Origin: Pedobacter frigiditerrae
GTDB taxonomy: Bacteria; Bacteroidota; Bacteroidia; Sphingobacteriales; Sphingobacteriaceae
Reading direction: 5' to 3'
Length of the DNA: 64,000 nt
NCBI RefSeq assembly: GCF_004331645.1
Contig: NZ_SJSK01000006.1
Location: 310,001 to 374,000, forward strand
The notes beneath the pieces are model-generated. The model was not told where the DNA came from and made no database searches. It was given only the letters and a program-made list of their open reading frames with translations. Positions 53,526-62,087 of this stretch are shown here, in pieces (positions within the stretch are counted from its first letter, which is position 1; each line of letters starts with the position of its first letter). Made by a program: the position numbers and the translations under genes.

Positions 53526-55610
53526 ATGGGTAATTTTTTTACAGCGACTTCCATTTTTACTTTTTTAGCCTGCCTGCTGCTAGGTGGTTTGTATGCTTGG
53601 GTTTTATATGGTACAAACAAGAGCTTAAATCAGAATTTAAAATATGCATTAGCTGCCCTGAGAATTTTGGTGGTTACCACGATTACTTGGTTACTGTTTG
53701 CACCTTTGGTTAAGCGAATTACTTATACTCCAGAAAAACCAATCATTGTTTTAGCACACGATAACTCTATTTCAGTTGCTGAAGTTGAACCAGCTGGTTT
53801 TAATAAGGCGAAGTACCAGAAAGATTTACAGCAATTAAAAGATCAACTTTCTAGTAAATATGAAGTAAAAACTTTCAGTTTCAGCGATAGTGTTAAAGCG
53901 GGATTGGATTTTACCGGAAAGGGAAAGTTAAGTAATGCATCAGGATTAATTAATCAGCTAAATGATGAGCTATTAAATAGAAATGTTGGTGCAGTAATTA
54001 TTGCTAGCGATGGTATTTTTAATCGTGGTGGTAATCCTTTATACGAACTCAATAAAATAAAAGCGCCTGTTTATACCATTGCCATGGGCGATACCATTGC
54101 AAAACGAGATGTGTTAATTGCCAATGTAAACTACAACAACTTAGTTTATTTAGATAATGAATTTACATTAGATATTCAGGTCCAAGCTTTTGAAAGTAAG
54201 GGAGAAACTACACAATTATCAGTCGCTGAAAATGGGGTTAAGGTTAAGCAGCAAAATGTTGCCATTAACGCCAATAGTTTTGTGCAAGATGTTCAGATAA
54301 AATTGAATGCCAATAAAATTGGTGTGCAGAAGTACACAGTTAATGTTTCTTCGGTAAAGAATGAAATTACTACGAAGAATAACAGTCAGACCATTTTTGT
54401 TGAGGTGATAGATGCAAGGCAAAAGGTGTTATTAGCTGCTGCAGCTCCGCATCCAGATATAGCTACTTTAAAACAAGCCATAGAACTTAATAAACATTAT
54501 GAAGTTACGGTTGCATTGGCAGATGAACTAAATACCACCGAGCCAAATAAGTATAGTTTAGCCATTCTTTACCAATTACCGGGCAATACAAATGTTGCAG
54601 CTAGCTTGATTGGTAGGCTACAAGAAGCTAAAACTTCCCTTTGGTATATTTTAGGCGCTCAAAGTAATGTAGGTGCATTTAATCAAGTGCAAAAATCGTT
54701 AAGCTTTAGTAGGGCAAACGGTTCTATACAAGAAGTTTTTCCATATCCTGACCCAAATTTCACAAGCTTTAATTTAGATGCTGCAGCATTAAAACAATTG
54801 AATGATTACGATCCCTTACAAATGCCCTTTGCTAATTTGGGTATCAACGGAAATTATACGGCTGCTTTAAATCAGAGAATAGGAAAGATTAACACGCAGA
54901 CACCATTGTTGTTTTTTATAGATGACAATGGTAAAAAACTTGGGTTTTTAATAGGAGAGGGGATTTGGAAATGGAAATTAGAAGAAGCCAAGAATGAACA
55001 AAGTTTCCCGCTGGTTAATGAATTGATTGCTAAAACCGTACAATATCTATCTGTTAAGGATGATAAAAGGAAGTTTAAGGTTTACAGTAGCAAAAATACT
55101 TACGAGGAAAATGAAAATGTAGTGCTGAATGCCACTTTGTACAATGATGCTTATGAAGCTGTAAATACGCCAGATGTAAATGTTCAGATTAAAAATGGTG
55201 ATGGTAAAGTATTTAATTATACCTTTTCGAAATTTGGTGCCGCTTACAGGTTAGACGCAGGAACATTGCCACAAGGGAATTATACTTACATAGCAAGTAC
55301 AAGTTTAGGAGATAAGAAATACACTGCATCAGGAGCTTTCTACGTAAATGCATTAATTGCAGAATACCAGCAGACCACAGCTAATCACCAGTTATTATAC
55401 ACAATGGCGCAACAAAGTGGAGGTAAAATGGTTATGCCAGCCAATTTGTTAAGCATAGCTGATTTATTGGAGAAAAGCGGGCAGGTAAAAACCATTAGCT
55501 ACGAAGACAGGAAATATGAAGAATTGATCAGCTTGAAATGGTTATTCGCTTTAATCATCATACTTTTAACTGCCGAATGGTTCATGAGAAAACGTAATGG
55601 TGAGGCATAA
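53526..55610 (+). CDS. Membrane protein with VWA-like domain
   Basis: The 694-residue protein has two N-terminal membrane helices (about 8-26 and 40-62) and one near the end (about 668-685, WLFALIIILLTAEWF). Between them the first domain (about 70-190) contains DNSIS (DxSxS metal-ion motif) and IIASDGIFNRGGNPLYEL, the pattern of a von Willebrand A domain. The rest is beta-rich (Ig-like) and periplasmic. Similar large VWA membrane proteins in Bacteroidota are associated with aerotolerance/BatA-like or protein-assembly roles, but the exact function is not known. It overlaps the TRIC gene by one base, so the two are translationally linked. Confidence 0.8.
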   Translation: MGNFFTATSIFTFLACLLLGGLYAWVLYGTNKSLNQNLKYALAALRILVVTTITWLLFAPLVKRITYTPEKPIIVLAHDNSISVAEVEPAGFNKAKYQKDLQQLKDQLSSKYEVKTFSFSDSVKAGLDFTGKGKLSNASGLINQLNDELLNRNVGAVIIASDGIFNRGGNPLYELNKIKAPVYTIAMGDTIAKRDVLIANVNYNNLVYLDNEFTLDIQVQAFESKGETTQLSVAENGVKVKQQNVAINANSFVQDVQIKLNANKIGVQKYTVNVSSVKNEITTKNNSQTIFVEVIDARQKVLLAAAAPHPDIATLKQAIELNKHYEVTVALADELNTTEPNKYSLAILYQLPGNTNVAASLIGRLQEAKTSLWYILGAQSNVGAFNQVQKSLSFSRANGSIQEVFPYPDPNFTSFNLDAAALKQLNDYDPLQMPFANLGINGNYTAALNQRIGKINTQTPLLFFIDDNGKKLGFLIGEGIWKWKLEEAKNEQSFPLVNELIAKTVQYLSVKDDKRKFKVYSSKNTYEENENVVLNATLYNDAYEAVNTPDVNVQIKNGDGKVFNYTFSKFGAAYRLDAGTLPQGNYTYIASTSLGDKKYTASGAFYVNALIAEYQQTTANHQLLYTMAQQSGGKMVMPANLLSIADLLEKSGQVKTISYEDRKYEELISLKWLFALIIILLTAEWFMRKRNGEA

Positions 55611-56224
55611 TGGAAATAACCACTACATACGCAATTGAGATATTAGGGACAATTTCCTTTGCCATCTCAGGTACTTTTGCTGCCATGCAGAAGCGATTAG
55701 ATCCTTTTGGGGTACTCATCATTGCTTTTGTAACTTCTATTGGTGGAGGAACCGTAAGAGATCTATTACTTGGAGATACTCCTGTAGCTTGGATGCGTGA
55801 TGTAAACTATTGTTTGCTGATTTTGGTAACATCACTACTCACCATTTTCTTTAAAAGTCAGATTAAAAAATTTAAAATCACTTTGTTTCTCTTTGATTCA
55901 CTCGGACTTGGCTTATTTACTTTAGTAGGTGTACAAAAAGGCATAGTATTTGGGTTAGACCCAGGCATTTGCGTAGCGCTAGGAACTATTACCGGATGTT
56001 TCGGAGGGGTAATTCGCGATACACTTTTAAATACCATTCCCCTTATTTTCAGGAAAGAGATTTATGCAACTGCTTGTATTTTGGGAGGGATATTATACTT
56101 CGTCCTGCTTTATTTTAACCTAAAAGCTGATGTTGCCAAGGTTATTGTTATTGCTTTCATTTTTACCTTACGAATTATAGTGGTACGCTACAAATTGGCA
56201 TTGCCGAAGTTTGGGTATGGATAA
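55610..56224 (+). CDS. TRIC-family cation channel protein (YicG/UPF0126)
   Basis: The 204-residue membrane protein has seven helices in two inverted repeats. The hallmarks are SFAISGTFAAMQKRLDPFG, TSIGGGTVRDLLLG and, in the second repeat, CFGGVIRDTLL. Prokaryotic TRIC proteins are trimers conducting K+ or other small cations. It starts with the ATG that overlaps the stop of the VWA gene (TAATG), implying coupled translation. No clear terminator follows. Confidence 0.9.
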   Translation: MEITTTYAIEILGTISFAISGTFAAMQKRLDPFGVLIIAFVTSIGGGTVRDLLLGDTPVAWMRDVNYCLLILVTSLLTIFFKSQIKKFKITLFLFDSLGLGLFTLVGVQKGIVFGLDPGICVALGTITGCFGGVIRDTLLNTIPLIFRKEIYATACILGGILYFVLLYFNLKADVAKVIVIAFIFTLRIIVVRYKLALPKFGYG

Positions 56225-56307
56225 AATGGAAGATGTAAGAGGGAAAATGAAAGATGGAATGGTATGTATTCCAAGAGGTCACTTTGGTAAAACTATAAGC
56301 TTGTAAA

Positions 56308-56817
56308 TCAATTAATCTTAAAATCCTGATATAGATATTCTTGCAGCTTACCTTTTTGGTTAGCATCATTCAATTGCCAAAGTTCTTTAGACCAGTTTGT
56401 TTTATTTTCTTGCTTATTTAAATAAGGAAGTACAATTCCCATTGTTCCTAAAATCAATGTTTTTTGGTCTTTGATGCTTGGGTTATCAAGTGTGAACTTT
56501 GTTAATCCAGCCATGTACATTAACATTAAATCAGAATCTGTATTAAAGAAGTTGGTTTCTTTTTCTTCTAAATAGAAGGTGTAATAGGGCGTTCCATTCA
56601 TCCACTTCAGCAAAAACTGTCCTGCTTCTGTTCTTGATTTGTTTTTTTTATCGATAGGTGTCTGAAATAAATAATCAGTTACCTTAAAAACCAAAGTTTC
56701 AGTTCCCTTAAAATGTGATTTTTTATTTAATTTGATGTTTTTTAGGTGGGGAAGCTCTTGCGAAAAGGAATAACAGATGTTTAGAGAAAACAAGAAAAGT
56801 AAAATTACTTTTTTCAT
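56308..56817 (-). CDS. Secreted protein of unknown function
   Basis: The 169-residue protein has a signal peptide (KKVILLFLFSLNICYSFS). The mature part includes GTETLVFKVTDYLFQTPIDK, RTEAGQFLLKWMNGTPYYTF and ILGTMGIVLPYLNKQ, a mixed fold rich in Lys and aromatic residues. No family recognised. It faces the TRIC gene and is 81 bp downstream of the FtsB-like gene on the same strand, so it could share that transcript. Confidence 0.65.
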   Translation of the reverse strand: MKKVILLFLFSLNICYSFSQELPHLKNIKLNKKSHFKGTETLVFKVTDYLFQTPIDKKNKSRTEAGQFLLKWMNGTPYYTFYLEEKETNFFNTDSDLMLMYMAGLTKFTLDNPSIKDQKTLILGTMGIVLPYLNKQENKTNWSKELWQLNDANQKGKLQEYLYQDFKIN

Positions 56818-56898
56818 ATATGTTATGTCAATTAGTGTCCCTTTTAAGCGAATATAGTGCTTTGGAACAAAATTTTAAGAATAAATAAGCGAAAAGGT

Positions 56899-57201
56899 TT
56901 AATTTTTTACGGTGTCGCTCTTTACAATAACAAAAACATCTTCATTGTCCTTTTTCATAAAGTATTTTTCACGAGCAAACTTTTCAGCAGTATTTAGGTT
57001 GCTATCTAACTCTGCTAAATCTTTCTTTACGTCGGCAGTTTCTTTAGTATAGAAATCTTTCTCTTGTTGTAGCTTGTTTACTGCGGTGCGATATTCATAC
57101 TGAGAAAGCATATCGTTCTTGTCAAAAAACAGCATCCATACTGCAAAAGCCACAATGGCTAAGAAATATTTATTGCGTAAAAGTTCTAACAGTTTTTTCA
57201 T
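56899..57201 (-). CDS. Septum formation initiator (FtsB/DivIC-like) protein
   Basis: The 100-residue protein has one N-terminal helix (KYFLAIVAFAVWMLFF, about 11-26) followed by a coiled coil (about 35-75, YEYRTAVNKLQQEKDFYTKE) and the conserved motif AEKFAREKYFMKKDNEDVFV. FtsB/DivIC forms a complex with FtsL and FtsQ at the division site. It lies downstream of enolase on the same strand, with a terminator between them. The eno-ftsB order is well known from other bacteria, which supports the call. Confidence 0.9.
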   Translation of the reverse strand: MKKLLELLRNKYFLAIVAFAVWMLFFDKNDMLSQYEYRTAVNKLQQEKDFYTKETADVKKDLAELDSNLNTAEKFAREKYFMKKDNEDVFVIVKSDTVKN

Positions 57202-57216
57202 AATTTGAGATTTGAG

Positions 57217-57234
57217 TCCCGATAGCTATCGGGA
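57217..57234. repeat. 18-bp perfect palindrome TCCCGATAGCTATCGGGA
   Basis: Sixteen bases upstream of the FtsB-like start, so it lies in its leader. Related shorter forms are at 45995-46010 and 38359-38375. Confidence 0.7.
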
Positions 57235-57276
57235 TGAGAGATTACTCATATCTTTGCAAAGATAGTATTAAAATAA

Positions 57277-57309
57277 AAACATCCGAAGATTTAAAATCTC
57301 CGGATGTTT
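57277..57309 (-). terminator. Terminator of eno
   Basis: AAACATCCGAAGAT and ATCTCCGGATGTTT pair over 14 bases, with the one odd position a G-U pair only in minus-strand RNA. It lies 81 bp past the eno stop. Confidence 0.75.
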
Positions 57310-57341
57310 CACAAATAAGTTTTTCAACTTGTTAACATCTC

Positions 57342-57391
57342 AAGTCCCCTTCAGCGGATTTATGCCAAAGGCATCCCTTTGGGAGGGGTTT
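57342..57391 (-). repeat. CCCCTAAA-type element, long form, copy 4, at the eno stop
   Basis: Reverse complement: TAAACCCCTCCCAAAGGGA, TGCCTTTGGCA, TAAATCCGCTGAAGGGGACT. The enolase stop TAA is formed by its edge bases. The form is longer because of the inner TCCCAAAGGGA and TGCCTTTGGCA hairpins. Confidence 0.75.
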
Positions 57392-58685
57392 ATTTTTTTG
57401 CGTATTTAAAGTTCTTGCCAATAAAACGTGCAGATTCACCTAATTCTTCTTCTATACGTAATAATTGGTTGTATTTTGCAATCCTATCTGAACGTGAAGC
57501 AGAACCTGTTTTAATTTGACCACAGTTTAAAGCAACAGCTAAATCTGCGATTGTAGTATCTTCAGTTTCACCACTTCTATGACTCATTACTGAGGTATAG
57601 CCGCTGTTTTGAGCTAAACTAACCGCATTAATGGTTTCCGTTAAAGAACCAATTTGGTTAACTTTTACTAAGATTGAGTTTGCAGTATCTGTATCAATAC
57701 CTGTTTGTAAACGCTTAACATTAGTTACAAATAAATCATCACCCACTAATTGGACTCTATCCCCAATTTTCTCGGTTAATAACTTCCAGCCAGCCCAATC
57801 GTTTTCATCCATACCATCTTCAATAGAGATAATTGGATATTTTGCAGAAAGTTCAGCTAAATATTCTACTTGTTCAGCACTTGAACGAATTGCGCCATTA
57901 GGGCCTTCAAATTTAGAATAATCATATTTTCCATCTTTGTAAAACTCAGATGAAGCGCAATCTAATGCTAAACAGATATCAACTCCCGGTTTGTAACCCG
58001 CTTTTTCGATAGCTTTTAATACAGTTTCAACAGCATCTTCAGTTCCATCAAAAGTAGGAGCGAAACCACCTTCGTCACCAACGGCAGTTGATAAACCTCT
58101 ATCGTGTAAAATAGCTTTTAAGTTATGGAAAACCTCAGTTCCCCAACGTAGTGCTTCAGAGAAAGAAGGAGCGCCAACTGGCATGATCATGAATTCTTGG
58201 AAAGCAATAGGAGCATCAGAGTGAGAACCACCATTAATGATATTCATCATTGGAATAGGTAAAGTATTTGCATTTACACCACCAATGTAACGGTATAAAG
58301 GTTGTCTGCTTTCTGCTGCTGCTGCTTTTGCTACTGCTAAAGAAACACCTAAAATAGCATTTGCCCCTAAGTTTCCTTTGTTTTCAGTACCATCCAAGTC
58401 AATCATTAACTTGTCTATTAAATTCTGCTCAAAAACATCAACACCTTGCAAAGCTTGAGCAATTTTAGTGTTTACATTTTCAACAGCTTTTAAAACACCT
58501 TTACCCATATAGGTTTTTTTGTCGCCATCACGCAATTCAACTGCCTCATGTTGACCAGTACTTGCACCTGATGGAACAGCTGCACGGCCCATTTGGCCAT
58601 TCTCTGTAACTACTTCAACTTCTATTGTTGGATTACCCCTAGAATCAAGGATTTGTCTTGCGTGGACATCAATTATTAAACTCAT
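57390..58685 (-). CDS. eno: Enolase
   Basis: Enolase dehydrates 2-phosphoglycerate to phosphoenolpyruvate in glycolysis. The 431-residue protein has GNPTIEVEVVTENGQMGRAA (start), SGASTGQHEAVELRDGD, SHSDAPIAFQEFMIMPVGA, AVGDEGGFAPTF, ISIEDGMDENDWAGW, QLVGDDLFVTN (metal Asp), LVKVNQIGSLTET (Lys) and MSHRSGETEDTTIADLAVAL, the complete active site. A TAACTTTG -7 box lies at 58749-58756 on its strand, without a good -33 match. The 3' end carries a repeat element and a terminator before the FtsB-like gene. Confidence 0.97.
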   Translation of the reverse strand: MSLIIDVHARQILDSRGNPTIEVEVVTENGQMGRAAVPSGASTGQHEAVELRDGDKKTYMGKGVLKAVENVNTKIAQALQGVDVFEQNLIDKLMIDLDGTENKGNLGANAILGVSLAVAKAAAAESRQPLYRYIGGVNANTLPIPMMNIINGGSHSDAPIAFQEFMIMPVGAPSFSEALRWGTEVFHNLKAILHDRGLSTAVGDEGGFAPTFDGTEDAVETVLKAIEKAGYKPGVDICLALDCASSEFYKDGKYDYSKFEGPNGAIRSSAEQVEYLAELSAKYPIISIEDGMDENDWAGWKLLTEKIGDRVQLVGDDLFVTNVKRLQTGIDTDTANSILVKVNQIGSLTETINAVSLAQNSGYTSVMSHRSGETEDTTIADLAVALNCGQIKTGSASRSDRIAKYNQLLRIEEELGESARFIGKNFKYAKK

Positions 58686-58842
58686 TTTATTTTGGTTTTG
58701 ATTAAAAATTGCCCTTAGTGTAAAAAGTACAATTAGCTAGGGCGTATCCAAAGTTAAAATAATTTTTAAATTATAAGTGATAGATAGTTCTATTTTTTTA
58801 AAAAGTAGGGTCTTAATTAAAGTAAGCCAATGAGTTGCATAA

Positions 58843-58870
58843 AAAAAAGCTCCAATATTGGAGCTTTTTT
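58843..58870. terminator. Terminator between the VOC gene and eno
   Basis: AAAAAAGCTCCAATATTGGA with GCTTTTTT is a 28-bp perfect palindrome 26 bp past the VOC gene stop. It works in the minus direction for that gene. Confidence 0.9.
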
Positions 58871-58895
58871 AATTTAAAATAAGGTAGTCAGCTTT

Positions 58896-59336
58896 TTATT
58901 TTTGACTGTTTTCATCGTGGTTAATCATCCAGTTAATGCCAAACTTATCTGTAAACATCCCAAAGTATGCTCCCCAAAATGTTTTGTCCAGTGGCATGGT
59001 AACTGTTCCTCCAGTAGAAAGACCTTCAAATAGTTTGTCGGCTTCAGCTATGCTATCTGTATTGATAGAGATTGAAAAATTATTCCCAACGATTGTTGTT
59101 TGGCCAAATGCTTCAGAACTATCACTGCCCATTAATATGGTTTCTGCACTTATTGGTAAAGAAACATGCATGATTTTTTCGCCTTCTTCTGCTGGTACTG
59201 GGTCACAACCTTCTGCTGGTGGCATATCTTTAAATCTTCCGATGTAGGGAAATTCGCCGCCAAATACTGATTTGTAAAAGGTAAATGCTGCTTCGCAATT
59301 ACCATTAAATGTTAGGTAAGGATTAATAGTTGCCAT
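58896..59336 (-). CDS. VOC/glyoxalase-fold protein (PhnB-like)
   Basis: The 146-residue protein starts MATINPYLTFNGNCEAAFTF, the typical start of the PhnB-like 3-dimethylubiquinone/VOC subgroup, with YKSVFGGEFPYIGRFKDMPP and KIMHVSLPISAETILMGSDS, and WGAYFGMFTDKFGINWMINH as the end. The fold is a paired beta-alpha-beta module, usually dimeric and metal-binding. Ligand unknown. Lies between aqpZ and eno on the same strand, ending at its own terminator. Confidence 0.88.
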   Translation of the reverse strand: MATINPYLTFNGNCEAAFTFYKSVFGGEFPYIGRFKDMPPAEGCDPVPAEEGEKIMHVSLPISAETILMGSDSSEAFGQTTIVGNNFSISINTDSIAEADKLFEGLSTGGTVTMPLDKTFWGAYFGMFTDKFGINWMINHDENSQK

Positions 59337-59362
59337 ATTGTTTGTGTTTTGCTTTCTTAAAG

Positions 59363-60046
59363 TTAATCTTTTAATGCTAAAAAATACTTATAGACTAAGC
59401 CCGCTAAAATAGCACCTATTATTGGTGCCAGCCAAAATAACCATAATTGGCTAATGGCTTCTCCACCTACAAATATAGCCTGACTGGTGCTTCTTGCTGG
59501 ATTAACTGAGGTATTGGTTACAGGAATACTAATTAAATGAATTAAAGTTAAGCATAAGCCAATTGCTAAACCTGCAAATCCTTTTGGCGCACGTTCATCA
59601 GTTGAACCTAGAATTACTAACAAGAAAATAAAAGTTAATACAATTTCAATTACCAATGCTGCAATCATACCATATTTACCCGGTGATAAATCACCATATC
59701 CATTGGTTGCAAAACTGCCTATAGCACTACCGTTGCCTGTTGCAATTACATATAGCAATGCAGCAGCAGCTATACCTCCTAAAACTTGGGCAACAATATA
59801 GGGCAATAGGTTTTTTGTTTCTAAGCGCCCGGCAACCCAAGCACCAATAGAAACTGCTGGGTTTAAGTGTGCGCCAGAAATATGCCCAAATGCATAAGCC
59901 ATGGTTACTACAGTTAAGCCAAATGCCCAGGCAACTCCTACATAAGCAATACCATTTCCGGGAAAATTACAAGCTAATATGGCACTGCCACATCCACCAA
60001 ATACCAACCAGAATGTTCCAATAAATTCTGCTACTAATTTTTTCAT
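59363..60046 (-). CDS. aqpZ: Aquaporin Z
   Basis: AqpZ is a water channel of the inner membrane. The 227-residue protein has six helices and the two half-helices: HISGAHLNPAVSIGAWVAG (first NPA) and SVNPARSTSQAIFVGG (second NPA). The start MKKLVAEFIGTFWLVFGGCG is the hallmark. Helix and loop order fit AqpZ rather than GlpF; the region before the second NPA is TNTSVNPA. It precedes the VOC gene by 26 bp on the same strand and may be co-transcribed. Confidence 0.95.
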   Translation of the reverse strand: MKKLVAEFIGTFWLVFGGCGSAILACNFPGNGIAYVGVAWAFGLTVVTMAYAFGHISGAHLNPAVSIGAWVAGRLETKNLLPYIVAQVLGGIAAAALLYVIATGNGSAIGSFATNGYGDLSPGKYGMIAALVIEIVLTFIFLLVILGSTDERAPKGFAGLAIGLCLTLIHLISIPVTNTSVNPARSTSQAIFVGGEAISQLWLFWLAPIIGAILAGLVYKYFLALKD

Positions 60047-60112
60047 TTTTTGTTTAGTTAAGTTTTCAAAATGTAAGAGTGCTTAACTAAACTCAAATGA
60101 TTTAGCAAAATG

Positions 60113-60673
60113 CTAGGTGTCCATTTTCTGTTTAGCCTCTATCCACCAAATGAGTTCGTTAACAAAAGAAGAAGCTCTTTTATTGGTTGCTTCCTCATCA
60201 TTTGGTTTGCCGTTTTCATCAAATGTTTTCTCTACCGTAGCCACAGGAAACATTGCCGGAACTGTTAATGCTCCAATTTTCCATAGACTGAATTGTATAG
60301 AAGTGATAACTTGAGTACCCGCAAATGCACCAGCCGAAACTGTGGCAATTGCAATTGGCTTGCGTTTCCATTCTGCATACAATAAATCAATAGCATTTTT
60401 TAAACTAGCTGGATATCCTCCATTGTACTCAGGAGTTACAAGGATAATACCATCGCTTTTAGTAACCTCATCTGCAAATGAAAGCATGGCTTCAGTAGGG
60501 TTGGAAATGAATCTTAAACGTTCTTCAAAAATTGGAAAATTGTATTCCTTTAGGTCAATGATTTTAACATTGGCCAATTGATTTTCTTCTAGGTAGTTTT
60601 TGAAATAAAGTGCAACGCGATGGCTATTTCGACCATTTCTTACACTGGCGGATAGGATGGAAATATTTTTCAT
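60113..60673 (-). CDS. NADPH-dependent FMN reductase (flavodoxin fold)
   Basis: The 186-residue protein has a flavodoxin-like fold: ISILSASVRNGRNSHRVALY binds FMN phosphate, VTPEYNGGYPASLKNAIDLL is the FMN-ring loop, and PIAIATVSAGAFAGTQVITS follows. It reduces FMN, quinones or azo compounds with NAD(P)H in the cytoplasm. Substrate cannot be told. It is 66 bp upstream of aqpZ on the same strand. Confidence 0.9.
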   Translation of the reverse strand: MKNISILSASVRNGRNSHRVALYFKNYLEENQLANVKIIDLKEYNFPIFEERLRFISNPTEAMLSFADEVTKSDGIILVTPEYNGGYPASLKNAIDLLYAEWKRKPIAIATVSAGAFAGTQVITSIQFSLWKIGALTVPAMFPVATVEKTFDENGKPNDEEATNKRASSFVNELIWWIEAKQKMDT

Positions 60674-60831
60674 TCCCTAATCTATTATTTAATTTTCTCA
60701 AAAACTATAAAGCTAGATTTTTACGTGAATAAATTTTTATAAAGGCATTTTTACGCCAAATGAGATTTAAACCATACGGGGATTTTCTTACTCGAATAAG
60801 GTTGTTTTATCCCAAATGATGTTAAATAAAA

Positions 60832-60861
60832 AAGGATGATAAGCTCTATCCTATCATCCTT
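60832..60861 (-). terminator. Terminator of the ABC permease gene
   Basis: AAGGATGATA and TATCATCCTT form a 10-bp stem; on the minus strand it is followed by TTTTTATTT. It lies 31 bp past the stop. Confidence 0.85.
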
Positions 60862-60892
60862 CAATCTTAAAAAGCCTATTTAATACAATTTT

Positions 60893-62026
60893 TTATTCCC
60901 ACTTAAATGTTTTAACTGCCACTGCATAAATCCCGATTCCCCATAACACCAATATCAAAATCTGGTGTTTTACGTCCCAAAGACCTGCGCCTTCAAAGGC
61001 AACTTGACGCATCGCATCATTTAAATAGGTTAGTGGTAAAGCCCTGCTAATTGGTTGTAGCCAAGTTGGAAATGCATCTACAGAGAAAAACGTTCCAGAT
61101 AATAAGAATTGGGGTAGTGTAATGATATTAGATATTGGGGGGATGGTACTTTCGCTTTTAGCTAAGCCAGAGACCACAAAACCAAAACCCATGAAAACGA
61201 TGACGCCCATTGTGGCTAAAATGAGCATGTTTATAACTGTGGTAGCACCATGTATAAGCGTAAACTTAAAGCCAAAATGGCCAATTAAAATAATTACTAA
61301 AGCGCCAAGTAATGCAAAACCAATACGTGCAATACCTTCACCTAAAACGATACTCGACCGTCTAACAGGAGTTGCAAAGAATCTTTTAATCACCAAATTC
61401 TGACGTAAACTAAAGAATACGAAAGCTGTTCCAAATACACCAGTACTTAATAAAGAAAAACCTAATTGACCTGGTAAAATAAAATCTATCTGACGATACA
61501 CTCTTGCTGTTACCGTTGTTGCCTGTATTTCTGTAATGGTTGGTTTTAAGTTTTGTGTGTTTAAGTTATAAGTAACTTCATTTAATATCGATTTTAAAAT
61601 GCTACCCTTATCCATTGAGGCTGATGTATATTTTACATGTGTAATGAAGGCAGGCATTCCGGCTGGATTTTTCTCTACATCGATAATCGCATCGTAATCA
61701 CCTTTTTCTAGCCCCTTGTTTATTGCGACAAGGTCTGTGCTTTTAGAAAATCTAATTACTGATATTTTTTGCAATGATTTAATGATTGGGTTGTTTACGT
61801 CTGATCCTGGTTTTACAGCTAGATCTATTTTTGTTCCCCCGCCTCCTAAAAAGCCAAAAACAAGGATAAATATTAAAGGAAACGCTAGCGTAAATACTAC
61901 TGCGGAAGGACTACGCATGATTGACCTGAAACTAGCTTTTGCTAAGGCTAGGGTAGCTTTTATATGACTATAACCCCCAGCCCCTGAAGGGGAGTTTAAA
62001 TTTTTATTAGATTGTATATTATTCAT
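60893..62026 (-). CDS. ABC-2 type transporter permease
   Basis: The 377-residue permease has an N-terminal helix (about 40-60, PSAVVFTLAFPLIFILVFGF), a periplasmic domain (about 62-190) and five helices after 200, as in ABC-2 exporters for drugs or lipids. The motif PVRRSSIVLGEGIARIGFAL is the usual intracellular loop. The start codon is ATG at 62026, with no other Met until about residue 37. Residues 9-19 (NLNSPSGAGGY) are encoded by a CCCCTAAA element, so the repeat has become part of the protein. The ATPase gene lies just upstream, 57 bp away. Confidence 0.9.
   Translation of the reverse strand: MNNIQSNKNLNSPSGAGGYSHIKATLALAKASFRSIMRSPSAVVFTLAFPLIFILVFGFLGGGGTKIDLAVKPGSDVNNPIIKSLQKISVIRFSKSTDLVAINKGLEKGDYDAIIDVEKNPAGMPAFITHVKYTSASMDKGSILKSILNEVTYNLNTQNLKPTITEIQATTVTARVYRQIDFILPGQLGFSLLSTGVFGTAFVFFSLRQNLVIKRFFATPVRRSSIVLGEGIARIGFALLGALVIILIGHFGFKFTLIHGATTVINMLILATMGVIVFMGFGFVVSGLAKSESTIPPISNIITLPQFLLSGTFFSVDAFPTWLQPISRALPLTYLNDAMRQVAFEGAGLWDVKHQILILVLWGIGIYAVAVKTFKWE
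61971..62000 (+). repeat. CCCCTAAA element, copy 5, inside the permease N-terminus
   Basis: TAACCCCCAGCCCCTGAAGG, then GGAGTTTAAA, on the plus strand. It lies within the coding region of the minus-strand permease gene. Inverted pair with the copy at 62058-62087; the outer ends are 117 bp apart. Confidence 0.75.
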
Positions 62027-62057
62027 AATGAGTTGTTATTTAAATGTTTGAATGATA

Positions 62058-62087
62058 AATTCCCCCTTTAGGGGGTTAGGGGGTCAT
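62058..62087 (-). repeat. CCCCTAAA element, copy 6, holding the ATPase stop codon
   Basis: Reverse complement TGACCCCCTAACCCCC, then TAAAGGGGGAATTT. The first TGA is the stop codon of the ABC ATPase gene. Confidence 0.8.
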
